From Gautieria morchelliformis (lineage: Eukaryota > Basidiomycota > Agaricomycetes > Gomphales > Gomphaceae), in assembly GCA_015179125.1 (NCBI GenBank), contig WHVA01000341.1, positions 1-64,000 of the forward strand: a DNA stretch of 64,000 nucleotides, read 5' to 3'. A model generated the notes under the pieces. It made no database searches, was not told where the DNA came from, and worked only from the letters and a program-made list of their open reading frames with translations. The translations under genes were made by a program, and so were the position numbers. Numbering within the stretch: the first letter of the stretch is position 1; every line of letters begins with the position of its first letter. Positions 1-11,567 of this stretch are shown here, piece after piece.

Positions 1-123
1 TAATAGATGTAATAGATAGGAATAGATATAGTGTAATAGATAGATAGATATAGTGTAATAGATAGATAGATATAGTGTAATAGATATAGTGTAATAGATA
101 GGAATAGTGTAATAGTGTAATAG
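1..123. repeat. AT-rich minisatellite
   Basis: Tandem array of degenerate units built from taatagata, tagatagata and tagtg, ending in two copies of aatagtgt. It is non-coding and starts at or before the window edge. Confidence 0.9.
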
Positions 124-914
124 CCACGCTCAGCTCACCACTTTTCACACCAGAGATATTTCAAATTTCATCCGGCAATAAACCCCGCGACACCCCGATG
201 TGACTTCTGGATGAAAGTTGGATATCATTTGAAAATTGATACAAAACTCGCCAGGCGATTTTTTGGTCTAAAACACGGTGGCCCATTTAGTAAAATGAAA
301 CTCTTAGGCACGTCATTCGGTTGAATTCTTTTGGACCACCAGGCACGAGATCAAATCTATTCACGGAGTTCAAGTCTTCCGGATTCAGTCATATATTCAC
401 GTGTATATCCCCTCAACCGACCTCGCCGTAATTTTGTATGTTGCTAGTAACAGACGGTCCATATATTTACATGTATATCCATGGTAATCACACCTTGCCG
501 GGCTCGGGAAAGGTCAGAGGGCCGCACCCTCACATACGACGGAGAGCTCTTGTTCTTAGACCCACAGATGCTGCACTATTTAAGTGTCGCGATTAGTAGA
601 CATATATTACTTGATTTGCAACGAGGTGACCTCTCCTCGTTGCTAAAACATGCTATTGCCTTATCTAGATACATGACGTCGTGGCCCAATATCCTGGCCT
701 AAAGGGAGTGAATCGGGAAACTAGGTTTTGGCTCTGCGGTGAACCATAGTTTCTGTATGTCCACAGAAGCCCGTACGTCCTGGACTACTTTTCGGAGAGC
801 GCGGTCAGCTAGAAACGAGGGCGGAATTTCATATGACTGTATGCCATGAGCTTCATCGGTCGGCACATCGGCCGCAGTGGAGAGAGCACCATCATCTGAA
901 ATAGGTCAATGACA
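124..914. other. Intergenic, no gene recognised
   Basis: No coding region with a recognisable motif. A 73-codon open frame at 481-702 (+) has no family resemblance and no introns. A short AT-rich motif (catatatt.ac.tgtatatcc) occurs near 390 and 460. The stretch is the 3' side of the FunK1 gene. Confidence 0.5.
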
Positions 915-3422
915 TCATGTAAAGTGAATATACACAGGCGGAACATCACCATGGTGTCCCTGAGACTGCTGGTGTTCTCTGCGCATGCGCTTTGCAGGCG
1001 GAGCTTCGCTGTTGTCCGCTGTCTGTGGTTTTTGCTGCGAGAGGAGATGCAGGGAGGGCCCCAGAGTAGCAGAGTGTTGTGTCCCCGACAGGCTTGAGTA
1101 AACAGGCAGTGGGGCCAATTCAAGTTCTATGGAATCCGCCATGTTAATAAGTCGCTTGATCTCCGGGAAGAGCAATCGCTGTAGGAAGTTGTGCGCATGA
1201 AACTGATGCTCGGGAGGCACTTGTATGCCATACCAGGGGAACGAAAAGTAGCGCCAAAGCTCGTGAAGTGTCGCAGAAAATTCTGATAGTTTTTCCGGAA
1301 GCATCTCTTCCCACACCTCCCCCGTAAAACTCTCAAAGTGAGATCCACGAGCACTGCGGCGCTTCCCAATCTCGTGCTCCATGATGGCGTCAAATGTCTC
1401 CGAACGCACTTCTATGTTTTTGTAGCCGTCTGAACCTTTTGGGTTGGCACGGACCATGAAGAACACAATGACCCAGAAAATCGATTCGGCATCGTGGATC
1501 GCTTGGTGTGAAACATGCTTGTTCTTCAAACGTTTGTACGTGGCCAATTGTTGGAAAAACTGTTTATCAGAACTGTCTCTGTCAGTCTGGCGATGTGGAA
1601 TTATGGCCTTGTTGAGATCTTGCACATCTTGATAAAAAATATTTTGAACGGGTGCAAGGGAAGGGCGGGCGAGAACGTCTGCAATGAAAGCTGGTGTGCC
1701 CTGTCCCAAGAAGTTAACCCAGTGCTACACCATAAAAATTACACGCTTACAGTGATACCGCGCTGCTCAGCCTTACGTCGGACGTAAGACGATAATCAGA
1801 TTACTTGTAATGCCAACTTACCAGTTTGGCTTCATCGGGTGCGTGTCTGTGCCCCGTCCCATGAATTTTCATGGCATTGTCGAAATCCGTAAGAAGCACT
1901 TGCACTTTCGGCACCCTGGGATATGGCATGAGGTTATGCCGGGAAACAATCGAAATATATAACTCACCGCTGGTTTAAGATTCTGTCAATGAATGGAATG
2001 TTAAGGTCGTTTTCATCGGGACCCTCGAAATGTTGATAGTTGATAAGGATGTTTGCCCAACTTATGTCACGATGCAATATGCCCTTCGTTTCCACAAGGA
2101 CGCGATGAACTAAGGTTGGTTAGTGTCGGTATGGACAATAGAGCTACGCACAAACCTTCAGTGAGATCATACATGGCTTTCAAGAATTGCAAGACGTCCT
2201 TGCACTTACTCAAACTCTCCCCTGTTGTTGTTAAACGTACCATGCACGCTTCTCGAGTGTGATCCTTATGTCCCGGAAACTGGAATGGCCGTTCCGACGC
2301 GTCTTTCGAAATCCTCGGGACTCCTGGTAAATAGCCGTCTTTGTGGATTTCTTGAAGTATCTCCTCTTCGCGGAATCGGCGGGTGACATCCCGACAATAA
2401 ACTTTCAACGCGATAACCTTTGGAATCCCTGTGCTCCGAGTGGCTGTAGCTCCCAGCCCAACATACACCTGTCGGGAAAAACCCGAGCCATGGAAGAGGT
2501 CGAAGACGGAATATTCTACGCCTCGAACAGCGTATTTGAACGATGGCTTTAGACCGATGGCGGCGGTAGTTATCTTTGGTGGCTGAATGGGCTTCAAATT
2601 TGTGAATTGGCACGGCTGCGAGTTGGCTCCAGATTCAGGGCAGTACAGGGCATAAATATATTGAACCAGTGCATGATGGTTGTCATAGGAGTGATTCCAC
2701 GAGAGGGTCGCACTGTCCGGAAGACATTGTAAGGTGAAAAATCCGGTCTTGTACGCCATTATAGCCGTGTGGAGAAAGCGATTGGGTTGATAGCGGTTTG
2801 TGCACCAAACGTAGCTTAGCAGCTGGAGCAGATCCTCTTGGTTACTCTTCTCACGCATCGCAGATAACTTTATTTCGCCAACCGAGACCAGCTGGGACCA
2901 GCGCAAAGAAGAAAGCCGGTTTGGGATCCTATTCTTATCCAGGTAGTCTGCAACTTCATCGGCGTCTGCCTCAACACCTACGATGTCGGGCCTAATCACC
3001 TCTCCATCGTCAGCGTCTTGGACAGAATTTGCCCGGATTATAAACATTATCAGCGAACTCTTGTCGGTGAGAACGGAGTTCAGGGGTTTCGTGGAGGGCC
3101 TGGCGTGGACAAAGCGACTTATCTCCGTAAGCAGCTTGGTGACAGGCTTGTAGAGATCCTTTTCGCTTTTAGCGATCGCCGTGATTTCTTTGATATATGA
3201 AGAGCATTTATCCGTGGTTGCGGTGTCCAACGGTGTCGGCATCGGTCCCAGGTCTCTGTCGACTAGACTGAAAGTCTGGAAAGTCCTGGAATGTATAGCT
3301 GTTTCAATATGTTGGCGAAGGGCATCCGCCTTGAATGGTCCTGATAGCTTGTCACTGTTGAGTAAAGGGCGGTGCGGCATGGATGCGGCACTTCGGTTTG
3401 CTAACGTAAGCCGATGACGCAT
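915..3422 (-). CDS. FunK1 fungal-type protein kinase
   Basis: Predicted fungal-specific serine/threonine-type kinase of the FunK1 family. Four exons are inferred: 3422-2156, 2109-1968, 1915-1822 and 1724-915. All introns are GT-AG (46, 52 and 97 bp) and the joined frame stays open for about 770 residues, the usual FunK1 length. Visible kinase signals are the lysine in VIALKVY (about residue 340), catalytic loop HRDISWANIL (about 435) and metal-binding DFDNA (about 480, DFD instead of DFG). Upstream lies a putative PD-(D/E)XK-like pattern, RPDIVGV (about 144) and GEIK (about 182). The start is the ATG at 3422; a second in-frame ATG at 3380 is possible. The C-terminus is Pro/Gln-rich with a KRMRRE basic patch, possibly nuclear. 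Substrate unknown. It appears intact. Confidence 0.88.
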
Positions 3423-3435
3423 GCGCACTGTGGGT

Positions 3436-3490
3436 AGTCAACCCAATGAATCCCATTGGGTGGACCCACTGAGGATTCAGTATATAAACC
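3436..3490 (-). promoter_or_regulatory. Putative FunK1 core promoter
   Basis: On the minus strand a TTTATATA-type TATA element (about 3480-3488) lies about 60 bp upstream of the ATG at 3422. Between them is the inverted pair CCCAAT/ATTGGG (about 3441-3459), a CCAAT-box-like arrangement. Inferred from position only. Confidence 0.35.
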
Positions 3491-3789
3491 ATTATAGCTA
3501 GTGTAAATACCAGTAGAACCTGTTAAAAATTCAATGAATCGGTTTCAGTGGAAAAAGTTTCGTTTCAATGAGTTGGTTTCAGGGGTTGACTCATGGGTAT
3601 TCAGGGATCCTACAATGGAAGACCAATGGATTGAACCAGGCATTTCAAGTCCACGACCACTGGGTTCCCGTGAGATAGTCACTTATGACCCCGTGGTTCT
3701 ATCACCACATTTCAATGGTTATTGCCTTGCAATCTTGTTCAAATGCCATGGGATACCAGTTAAACTTCCCCATTATTTCAAGTCATAAA
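3491..3789. other. Intergenic, no gene recognised
   Basis: Contains repetitive-looking ggttTCAgtgg/ggtttcaggg motifs and an 84-codon open frame with no family resemblance. Nothing supported. Confidence 0.4.
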
Positions 3790-4224
3790 TCAACTAGAGG
3801 GAGGGCCGGCTTGTGCCTGGCAGAACCCTTGCTCACGGTAGTATATAAGAATGAACCTGGCGTGATGATGCATATCTCGAATTTGTGTATAGTGCAGACA
3901 TGAAAATTTATACGTGTACTCTACTTTGGTGCCGCAGACGGACGATGCTTCGTTGGTGATGTGGATGAGGGCCCAGCCATCAAGCTTTGTTTTGACGGAC
4001 TCTGAGGCATAGCCCAAGGTGAGGTGACGAGAATAGGAGAGCAAACAACGGTTCGAGGATGGAAAGTGGACGAAGATGAGATCATCAACGAAAAGATAAC
4101 CAGGTCGGTGGGAATGAATGGGCGGCGTTTGCTGGGCAGCACCATCACGCTCAGAGGAAAGAGATATCAAATGCATGAAGGCGCGAGGTGATATCCTCCT
4201 AACATGCAGGGTAACCGAGGCCAT
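3790..4224 (-). CDS. Possible small gene of unknown function
   Basis: An open frame of about 144 codons from the ATG at 4224 to 3790, preceded on the minus strand by a TATAAATAT element at 4319-4327, about 100 bp upstream. I do not recognise the protein. It is rich in His/Tyr/aromatic residues and may be the first exon of a longer gene or a remnant. Its promoter, leader and start codon are duplicated immediately upstream (4452-4657), which suggests a partial tandem duplication. Chance is a realistic alternative. Confidence 0.3.
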   Translation of the reverse strand: MASVTLHVRRISPRAFMHLISLSSERDGAAQQTPPIHSHRPGYLFVDDLIFVHFPSSNRCLLSYSRHLTLGYASESVKTKLDGWALIHITNEASSVCGTKVEYTYKFSCLHYTQIRDMHHHARFILIYYREQGFCQAQAGPPSS

Positions 4225-4409
4225 GATCAGTGAGGGTACAAAGAGGGCCAAAAAGTGAAGAAGACGTACAGGAGCAGTGGTGCAGAGACGAGTGACGGGC
4301 AGAAAGAGATCAAACCCGATATTTATACACGTCAAGAGAGGCTAGAGGGAGGGCCTAGCAAGAGATCAAAGCTCAGCAGCCCAGCGAAGACTTAGGGCAC
4401 GTCTCACCA
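4206..4409. repeat. Direct repeat unit 1 (promoter and start codon)
   Basis: About 204 bp, an imperfect match to 4452-4657. The unit covers the TATAAATAT element and the ATG of the small minus-strand frame. Confidence 0.8.
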
Positions 4410-4451
4410 CAGAGCAGGCATCACATGGGACCAATCATCAACCGATAATAA

Positions 4452-4657
4452 GCAGGGTAATGGAGGACATGATCAAGGAGGGTACAAACAGGTCAACAAG
4501 TAAAGAAGACGTACAGGAGCTATGGCGCAGAGACCAGAGAGTGGTAGAAAGACATAGAACCGGATATTTATACACGTCAAGGGACAGGTTAGAGGAGCGC
4601 CTAGAAAGAGATCAAAGCTCAGGGGCCCAGCGAAGACTTATGTAGGCCATGTCTCAC
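4452..4657. repeat. Direct repeat unit 2, abutting gypsy copy A
   Basis: Second copy of the unit at 4206-4409, with its own TATAAATAT (4564-4572, minus) and an ATG (4470) that leads to an early stop. The 5' LTR of gypsy copy A begins exactly at its end (4658). Confidence 0.8.
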
Positions 4658-5147
4658 TGTCAGGGGACACCCTGTTTTCCATTCCCAGTTCTGACACCAC
4701 ACCCAGTTCTGAATCCATGTCCGACTCCGCTTCCGGTTCCGATTCCATCTCCGCCTCCGCTTTCGGAAATGATTCCGCTTCTGGGATAACTTCCACCAGT
4801 TCTATTCAGCTTGCCAGTTCCACTCCAATTTCCGACTTCCACTCACGGAACAGTGTCGGAAATCAAGCGACTCGCATAATAGGTGGCATCAAGGGTCGAT
4901 CAAGGGTCAGGGAGGTCAGGAGGATGCAGGGTTGATGGCGGGTGCCAAGTGTTGTCCCTGGCTGCGCAGCGTAGTATAATACGGGCTCGCTGACATTGGG
5001 GGTCCTTAGACTTTTCTCTTTGGATTTCCCCTTGTCAGGTGAGAATCCCCTCTCTTGTATACTCTGTTCATTTATACATACTTTGGATTTCCCCTTGTCA
5101 GTTGTGTGGTAGTGTGATCTCCACAACTAGTCAGGGTTGCCCTTACA
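4658..5147 (+). repeat. 5' LTR of gypsy copy A
   Basis: 490 bp, TGTCAGGG...CCCTTACA. Contains two copies of ctttggatttccccttgtca, a TATAAT element at 4975-4980 and the probable transcript start near 5008. Confidence 0.9.
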
Positions 5148-5159
5148 GCAGAAAAGTCT
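4975..5159 (+). promoter_or_regulatory. LTR promoter and self-primer/PBS pair
   Basis: TATAAT at 4975-4980 lies 33 bp before AGACTTTTCT (5008-5017). The exact reverse complement, AGAAAAGTCT, is at 5150-5159, two bases after the LTR, where a primer-binding site belongs. This is the arrangement known from the Tf1/sushi group, in which the 5' end of the mRNA primes its own reverse transcription. No TGG tRNA-type PBS is present. Confidence 0.6.
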
Positions 5160-5334
5160 CTCCCCTAGAGGACCGGCGGTCATACTGCGCGTTGCATTCG
5201 CCATAGGTGCGTTCGGAATCGGAGACAGCGACTCGGAGATCGCAACCTCTTCCACACACACAGCGTACGACAGCCCCTCTTCTTACGTCGAGCTCCCAAC
5301 CCCGGAAATCCCGTCCCATATTTCTCCTTCCGAC

Positions 5335-6510
5335 ATGGATCCAGACGATCGCCTTCGGAATATGGAGGAGGAACTGACGCGGAACCGGATGAAGACCGAC
5401 GCGATTGAAACAGCCTTACAAGCGATTTTGGCTAAGTTAGATATTCCACAAAGTGGTGGAAATGAAATGCTGGATGATCCGGATTTCGGAAAAGCGGAAG
5501 CAGCGGAAGAGAAGATGTCCGCGAAGTTAGCAAAGGTCAAACCCGCTACTCCGGCGGACTTTGACGGAGATCGGGAGAAGGGATGTGCATTTTTCAACAC
5601 ATGCAGCATCTACTTCGCAATTGTCAGAGACCTCTTTCCGAACGACCAGGCTCGGATCCACTGGGCATTGTCCTTTTTCAAGTCGGACCGCGCAGCCCGT
5701 TTTGCAAACAAGGTGATCCGACATGAAGCAAAGGGAAAGGGGAACTACTTCCGGGACTGGGACGCCTTTGAGAAAACATTTTCCAACCAGTTCTGTGCGA
5801 AAAACGAGCAGCTCACAGCCCTTACGAAGCTCGAGGGGACCAGCTGGTACCAGGCCAAGGATCCGGTCGATGACTACATCGATCGCTTCCAGGAGCTCAT
5901 CGACCTTGCGGAGTATGACAACGACAAGACGATTGTCATCAAATTCTGACGAGGACTTGATCCGACACTCCAGAACCAAGTTGCACTGCTTGGGGATGGA
6001 GCTCCGGATTTCGATGACCCGGAAGGGTGGTACCAAGCTGCGCAGAGGGTGTCCCGGAACAGGGAAGCAAATGAGGCCTTCGTGGAGACAAACCGGAACA
6101 TGACACGCAGTTCCGCTCGTCCTACTCCACCCATGCCAAAACCCGGAAGTGCATTCATTCCCACACGGAAAATATTTCCGATGCTTGTTCCACCTGCTCC
6201 TATCAGGAACCCTAGCCCCCCTCCCTCAAAGTGTGGCCCTTCCCCGATGGATGTTGACCGCATGCGTGGAAAAGGCCACAGAACTATCACCTGCTTCCGA
6301 TGCCGACAACCAGGCCACTATGCTCGCGAGTGCCCCAAAGCCTTTGACATCCGGCTTATGACCACGGAGGAGAAACTCGAGCTCCTTCCAGAGTTCCTCG
6401 CACTTGCGGACATAAGCGGAGTGCCCACTGCGGAAGGGATTTCCAAAAATGCAGAACATGGTCCACCGGAAGCGGAAGATGCGTCGGATTTTGTGATGCG
6501 CAGTGGGTGA
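5335..6510 (+). pseudogene. Gypsy A Gag with CCHC knuckle, one stop
   Basis: Retrotransposon capsid protein that would package the RNA. The likely start is the ATG at 5335, after the LTR; the frame is open further upstream into the LTR. A single in-frame TGA at 5947 interrupts it, followed by CGA, so CGA-to-TGA is the likely lesion. The frame then runs to 6510. The zinc knuckle CFRCRQPGHYARECP (C-X2-C-X4-H-X4-C) is at about 6295-6340, near the C-terminus as usual for Gag. The N-terminal half is acidic and helical. Protease begins in another frame at the gag end. Confidence 0.85.
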
Positions 6511-9500
6511 GAAGTGTGCCCCTGCTGCCTGTACATAACCGGTTTGCCTGTCTTGAAGTAGAGAATGAAAAGCCCCCACCCCCCTCACTTCGTACAGACC
6601 CACCGGATAAAGTCACACAAAAACAAAATCCGACACCCCATCCATCCCGCATCCGCCCCTGGGAGAGACACCTTCCAAAGCGCTATGTTGTTGCTGCCAC
6701 CCCTGGCCCCAAGTCACTAGTCATTAAGGTGGAGATCCAGACGACAGATACGGCGGAAGTCAAATCCGGACCCGCCCTTGTCGATTGCGGGGCCACTGGT
6801 CAGTTTATAGACCGGGACTATGTGGAACGGAACCGACTGACCACGCGGAAGTTGCAACGTGCAATCCCGGTGTTCAATGTGGATGGAAGCCCCAATGAGG
6901 CAGGGTCCATCACGGAGATAGTAGACACAATTCTCCGCTACGATGGACACTCAGAACACACTTCCTTTGCAGTCACAAGCCTGGGGAAGCAAGACATCAT
7001 CCTCGGGTTTACCTGGCTTCAGGAGCACAACCCGGAGATCAATTGGCAGACTCGGAAGGTACTGATGAGTTGATGTCCAGCCAAGTGTCACATGTGCCGG
7101 TCGGAAGTGCGGAAGGAGCGCCAGGAGCAGCGGAAGACCGAACGGCTCATACAGACATGTCGTTCTGGCCCCCATCCACTGCTTGCAGAAGAAGACTCGG
7201 AAGCGGAATTTGAACCGGATCCCACTTCCAATTCCAATTCCAATTCCGACTCGGCCCGGAAGACACTCTGGCGGAAGGGGAGCGCTTGCTGTACGTAAAC
7301 CTTCCCCGGAGGCGGAACACATCCGCGCCACCGGAAATATTTCGCAACGCCTTGCTGAAGCCTCTAAGAGCATGATAGAGTGGAGGCGGAAATTCCGGAG
7401 TACCTGCGGGAGTTCGAGGACGTCTTTTCCAAGGAGTCGTTTGATGCCCTGCCTCCACGGAAGCTGTGGGACCACGCCATCGAGTTGGAGCCTGGGTCAA
7501 AGCCCACCAACTGCAAAGTCTACCCGCTGTCACCCAAGGAGCAGGTAGAGCTCGATGCATTCCTTGCGGAAAACCTCCGTACAGGGAGGATCCGCCCCTC
7601 CAAGTCACCCATGGCATCTCCGGTGTTCTTCATCAAGAGGAAGGACGGCTCGCTCAGACTTGTGCAGGATTACCGGGCCTTGAATGCGATAACGATCAAG
7701 AACCGGTACCCCATTCCACTCATTTCCGAACTGATCACACAACTCCGCGGGTGAGGTACTTCACTAAGCTGGATGTCCGCTGGGGCTTCAATAATGTCCG
7801 GATCCGGGAGGGAGACGATGGAAGGCCGCATTCCGCACCAACCGAGGCTCTTTGAGCCACAGGTCATGTTCTTTGGCCTCAACAACAGTCCTGCCACGTT
7901 CCAGACGATGATGAATGACATTTTCCGCGACATGATAGCAGAAGGGGTTGTCTGCGTCTACCTCGATGACATCCTCATCTTCACAAAAACAATGTCCGAG
8001 CATCGGGAAGTCGTGCGGAGAGTGCTGGAGCTGCTCCGGGAGTACAACCTGTGTCTCAAGCCGGAAAAGTGCGAATTTGAGCGGATGCGGATAGAGTATC
8101 TTGGGGTGATTGTGTCGGAAGGAAAGGTGGAAATGGACCCAGTCAAAGTTTCCGGTGTATCGGATTGGCCGTGCCGCGAACAAGAAGGAGGTCCAGTCCT
8201 TCATTGGGTTTGTCAATTTCTACCGGCAGTTCATCAAGGACTTCTCCTGCCACGCCCGTGCCCTCTTCGACCTCACCAAGAAGGAGGTTGGATGGCGGTG
8301 GGGAGAGCTGGAACAGGCCTCCTTTGACAAACTCAAAGAGCTGATCACTTCCGCCCCGGTCCTGGTCTTTCCCGACGACTCTCGCCCTTACTGAGTCGAG
8401 CGGATTCTTCCGACACAGCTACCGGAGCGGTCTTGTCACAACAATCATCGGAAGATGGTGGGGGGTGGCATCCGATTGCCTTCTTCTCTAAGAGCCTTAG
8501 TCCGGTCGAGCGGAACTATGAGATCCATGACAAGGAGATGCTGGCAACCATCCGAGCACTAGAGGAGTGGCGACACTTCCTCGAGGGTGCTCTATGCCCG
8601 TTTGAGATCTGGACAGACCACAAGAACCTCGAGTATTTCCGCACGTCTAAGAAGTTGAACCAACGACAAGCACGGTGGTCCCTACACCTGTCCCGGTTCG
8701 ACTTCATGCTCCACCACCGGCCCGGCCGCACCATGGGCAAGCCCGATGCCCTATCCCGCCGTGCGGATCATGGAAGCGGAAGTGGAGACAATGCGGATAT
8801 GACACTGCTCCGCCCAAGTCTCTTTGCAATCCGCGCCCTGGAAGGAGTGACGGCAGTTGGGGCGGAAGCGGAAATGCTCCGGGACATCCGGAGGCAGTAC
8901 CGGAATGGAGAGAAGGAGGAGTCGGTGGTGAAGGAGTGGAGGAACTTCGGAAAGGGCACTCACGGTCTGTACGGGCAGCGGAATGGTCGGAACGTGATGG
9001 ACTGCTCCACTTCAGAGGCAAGGTCTATGTTCCAGGTGGGGCGGACCTCCGCCGCCGCGTCGTGTCCCAGCACCATGACACATGGGTCGCTGGGCATGCT
9101 GGCAGGTGGAAGACGTGGAGTTAGTGGCTCGGAATTACTGGTGGCCTCAGATATCCCGCTACATCGGACAGTACGTAAAGACGTGTGACCTTTGTCTCCA
9201 AACCAAAGCGCAACGACATCCGCCCGTCGGAGAACTTGTTCCGCTCCCGATTCCCGAATCCCGCTGGGACACCATCAGTGTCGACTTCATTGTTGAACTC
9301 CCAGAGTCTCATGTCTACGACGCGATCATGAACGTCGTGGATTCGGTGAGCAAGGTGTCCCATTTCATTCCAACGCACACGACGATCACAGCCCTTGGAG
9401 CAGCCTGCCTGTTCCTTGCACATGTCTGGAAGTTGCATGGGCTCCCGAAACAAGTTGTTTCCAACCGAGGTCCGCAGTTTGTCGTGGAACTGACTCGGGA

Positions 9501-10386
9501 GATCTACCGCCTGCTCGGCATAAGGCTGGCTACCACCACGGCGTACCATCCGCAGGGTGACGGACAGACGGAACGGGTCAATCAGGAGTTGGAGCAATAT
9601 CTCCGCCTCTTTGTCAATGAGAGGCAGGATGACTGGGACGAGTTACTTCCACTGGCAGAATTCCAATACAACAACCATGTCCATTCCGCCACACAACAAA
9701 CTCCCTTCATGCTTGACTCCGGACGACACCCGCGGATGGGCTTCGAGCCACGCCAGGCTGACTCCTGACTCGAGACGGTCAATGAGTTCCGGGACCGCAT
9801 GGACTCCACCCTTTCGGAAGCCAAGTCGGCCCTTGCGAAGGCCAAGGATGACATGGCAAGGTACTACAACCAACGCTGGGTTCCTGCCCCAGAGTACCAA
9901 GTTGGAGACAAGGTGTACCTAGATGCAAGTGACATCCGCACCACACGCCCTTCGTAGAAGCTTGCCCACCGCTACCTTGGGCCCTTCACAGTGACGCAGA
10001 GGGTTGGACGGAATGCATACCGCCTCCGACTTCCGATGTCCATGTCCCGCCTCCACCCCGTCTTCAACGTGGTGAAGTTACTCCCTATGCTCGAGGACCT
10101 GATTCCAGGTCGGAAGGCTTGTCCGCCACCTCTGCCGGAAATTGTAGATGGGGAAGAGCACTATGTGGTGGAACGGATCCTGGACAGCCGGTTTGTGCGA
10201 GGACGACTCCAATTCCTCGTGAAATGGGAAGGGTATGGATATGAGGAGAATTCGTGGATCCCGGAGCAAGATGTTTCCGCTCCAGACAAACTCCGTGAGT
10301 TCTATAGGACACACCCCGGTGCCCCTCGCCGAATCTGCTCGCTGGAATTTCAATCCCTTGTGTCCCGTGCTTCGGGGACGCAGCAC
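6511..10386 (+). pseudogene. Gypsy A Pol: PR-RT-RH-IN-chromodomain, broken
   Basis: Domains in order: aspartic protease with DCGATG (about 6783), reverse transcriptase with YLDD (about 7958), RNase H (about 8430-8760), integrase (about 9080-9760) and a chromodomain (about 10150-10280, LVKWEGYG). Stops occur at 7071 (TGA), 8392 (TGA where copy B has CGA), 9766 (TGA) and 9956 (TAG). One-base deletions relative to B fall near 7300, 7370, 7750, 8165, 8400 and 9115. The second integrase catalytic Asp is Asn (VSNRGPQF, about 9463), also in copy B. Not functional. Confidence 0.9.
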
Positions 10387-10402
10387 GCTAGAGGGGGGGT
10401 GA

Positions 10403-10904
10403 TGTCAGGGGACACCCTGTTTTCCATTTCCAGTTCCGACTCCATTTCCGACTCCGCTTCCGGTTCCGATTCCATTTCCGACTCAGCTTCCGGTTCCGAT
10501 TCCATCTCCACCTCCGCTTTCGGAAATGATTCCGCTTCTGGGAGAACTTCCACCAGTTCTGTTCGCCTCGCCAGTTCCACTCCAATTTCCGACTTCCACT
10601 CTCGGAACAGTGTCGGAAATCAAGCGACTCGCGTAATAGGTGGCATCAAGGGTCGATCAAGGGTCAGGGTGGTCAGGGAGATGCAGGGTTGATGGCGGGT
10701 GCCAAGTGTTGTCCCTGGCTGCGCAGCGTAGTATAATACGGGCTCGCTGACATTGGGGGTCCTTAGACTTTTCTCTTTGGATTTCCCCTTGTCAGGTGAG
10801 AATCCCCTCTCTTGTATACTCTGTTCATTTATACATACTTTGGATTTCCCCTTGTCAGTTGTGTGGTAGTGTGATCTCCACAACCAGCCAGGGTTGCCCT
10901 TACA
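10403..10904 (+). repeat. 3' LTR of gypsy copy A
   Basis: 502 bp, same length as the copy B LTR (15526-16027) and apparently identical to it, but 12 bp longer than its own 5' LTR. It follows a G-rich tract (gagggggggtgatgtc). Confidence 0.9.
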
Positions 10905-11214
10905 GTTCTTGGGAATAAAAGTATGTGTGAGAGGAGGAGGACTGCCAATGGGGGAGCCATATGTGATATCGTGAAGGAGGTTGGGATAGCAGGACGCAAG
11001 ACCCGTATTATGCAGAGCCAGCTGCCACGCAGGCGGGTTGTAGGGGGTAATGACTTTGTACAGAATACGGGAGAAGCTAGTTGCGAGGAAATGCGGAGGC
11101 AGCATGATGCTGGTCACCACAGAGGGTGCAGGAGTGCTCTCCGTGTGTGGGAGAAGAGGAGTCAGAGCAGGAGCCACGGACATAGAACATAACACAGATG
11201 TGTTTGTTTGATTT

Positions 11215-11567
11215 TGTTATTTCGTTATTTCGTTGCCTGCCATGATGGGAAGGACCGGGAGGAGTCTGCACATTAACTCGAGTGCAGGAGATGTAGGGAA
11301 AAGAACTTGAGACTGATAGTGAGGACACTGTTAACTCACTCAACTGGACTCAACAATGTGAGTGAATGGGCTGAAACCAATGATTTGTTGTAGCTAAAGT
11401 CCTAGCTACTTATACAGTGGTGAACAGGGGTAAAACCCTATGGAACATTGGATTAGGAGTGCATACATCACCAATGATGTCAATGATGATGCTATGTGCC
11501 CCTAGGTGGATAATCCATTGATGATAATGTATGCCCCTAGGAAATACCCCTCTAGAATCCAATAACA
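11215..11567 (-). repeat. 3' LTR of TRIM-like copy 1
   Basis: 353 bp; the element's 3' LTR because the polypurine tract lies on its internal side (11568-11580). Confidence 0.9.

Larger units (their letters stand above)
4658..10904 (+). mobile_element. Ty3/gypsy chromovirus copy A, mosaic and degenerate
   Basis: LTR-gag-protease-RT-RNaseH-integrase-chromodomain-LTR order, a Tf1/sushi-type chromovirus. LTRs begin TGTCAGGG and end CCCTTACA. The 5' LTR is 490 bp and the 3' LTR 502 bp. The flanks (ctcac left, gttct right) do not form a target duplication. From about 9119 to the end it appears identical to inverted copy B (15526-17311), while 7284-9118 differs from B at many positions and carries several 1-bp deletions. 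The simplest reading is an old 5' part joined to a younger 3' part by ectopic recombination or conversion. The element cannot encode its proteins. Confidence 0.92.

Noticed and set aside
4658-10904. Target-site duplication for gypsy copy A
   Set aside because: Left flank ctcac and right flank gttct differ; none of the other gypsy LTR flanks (atcac, gcatc) rescues a match.
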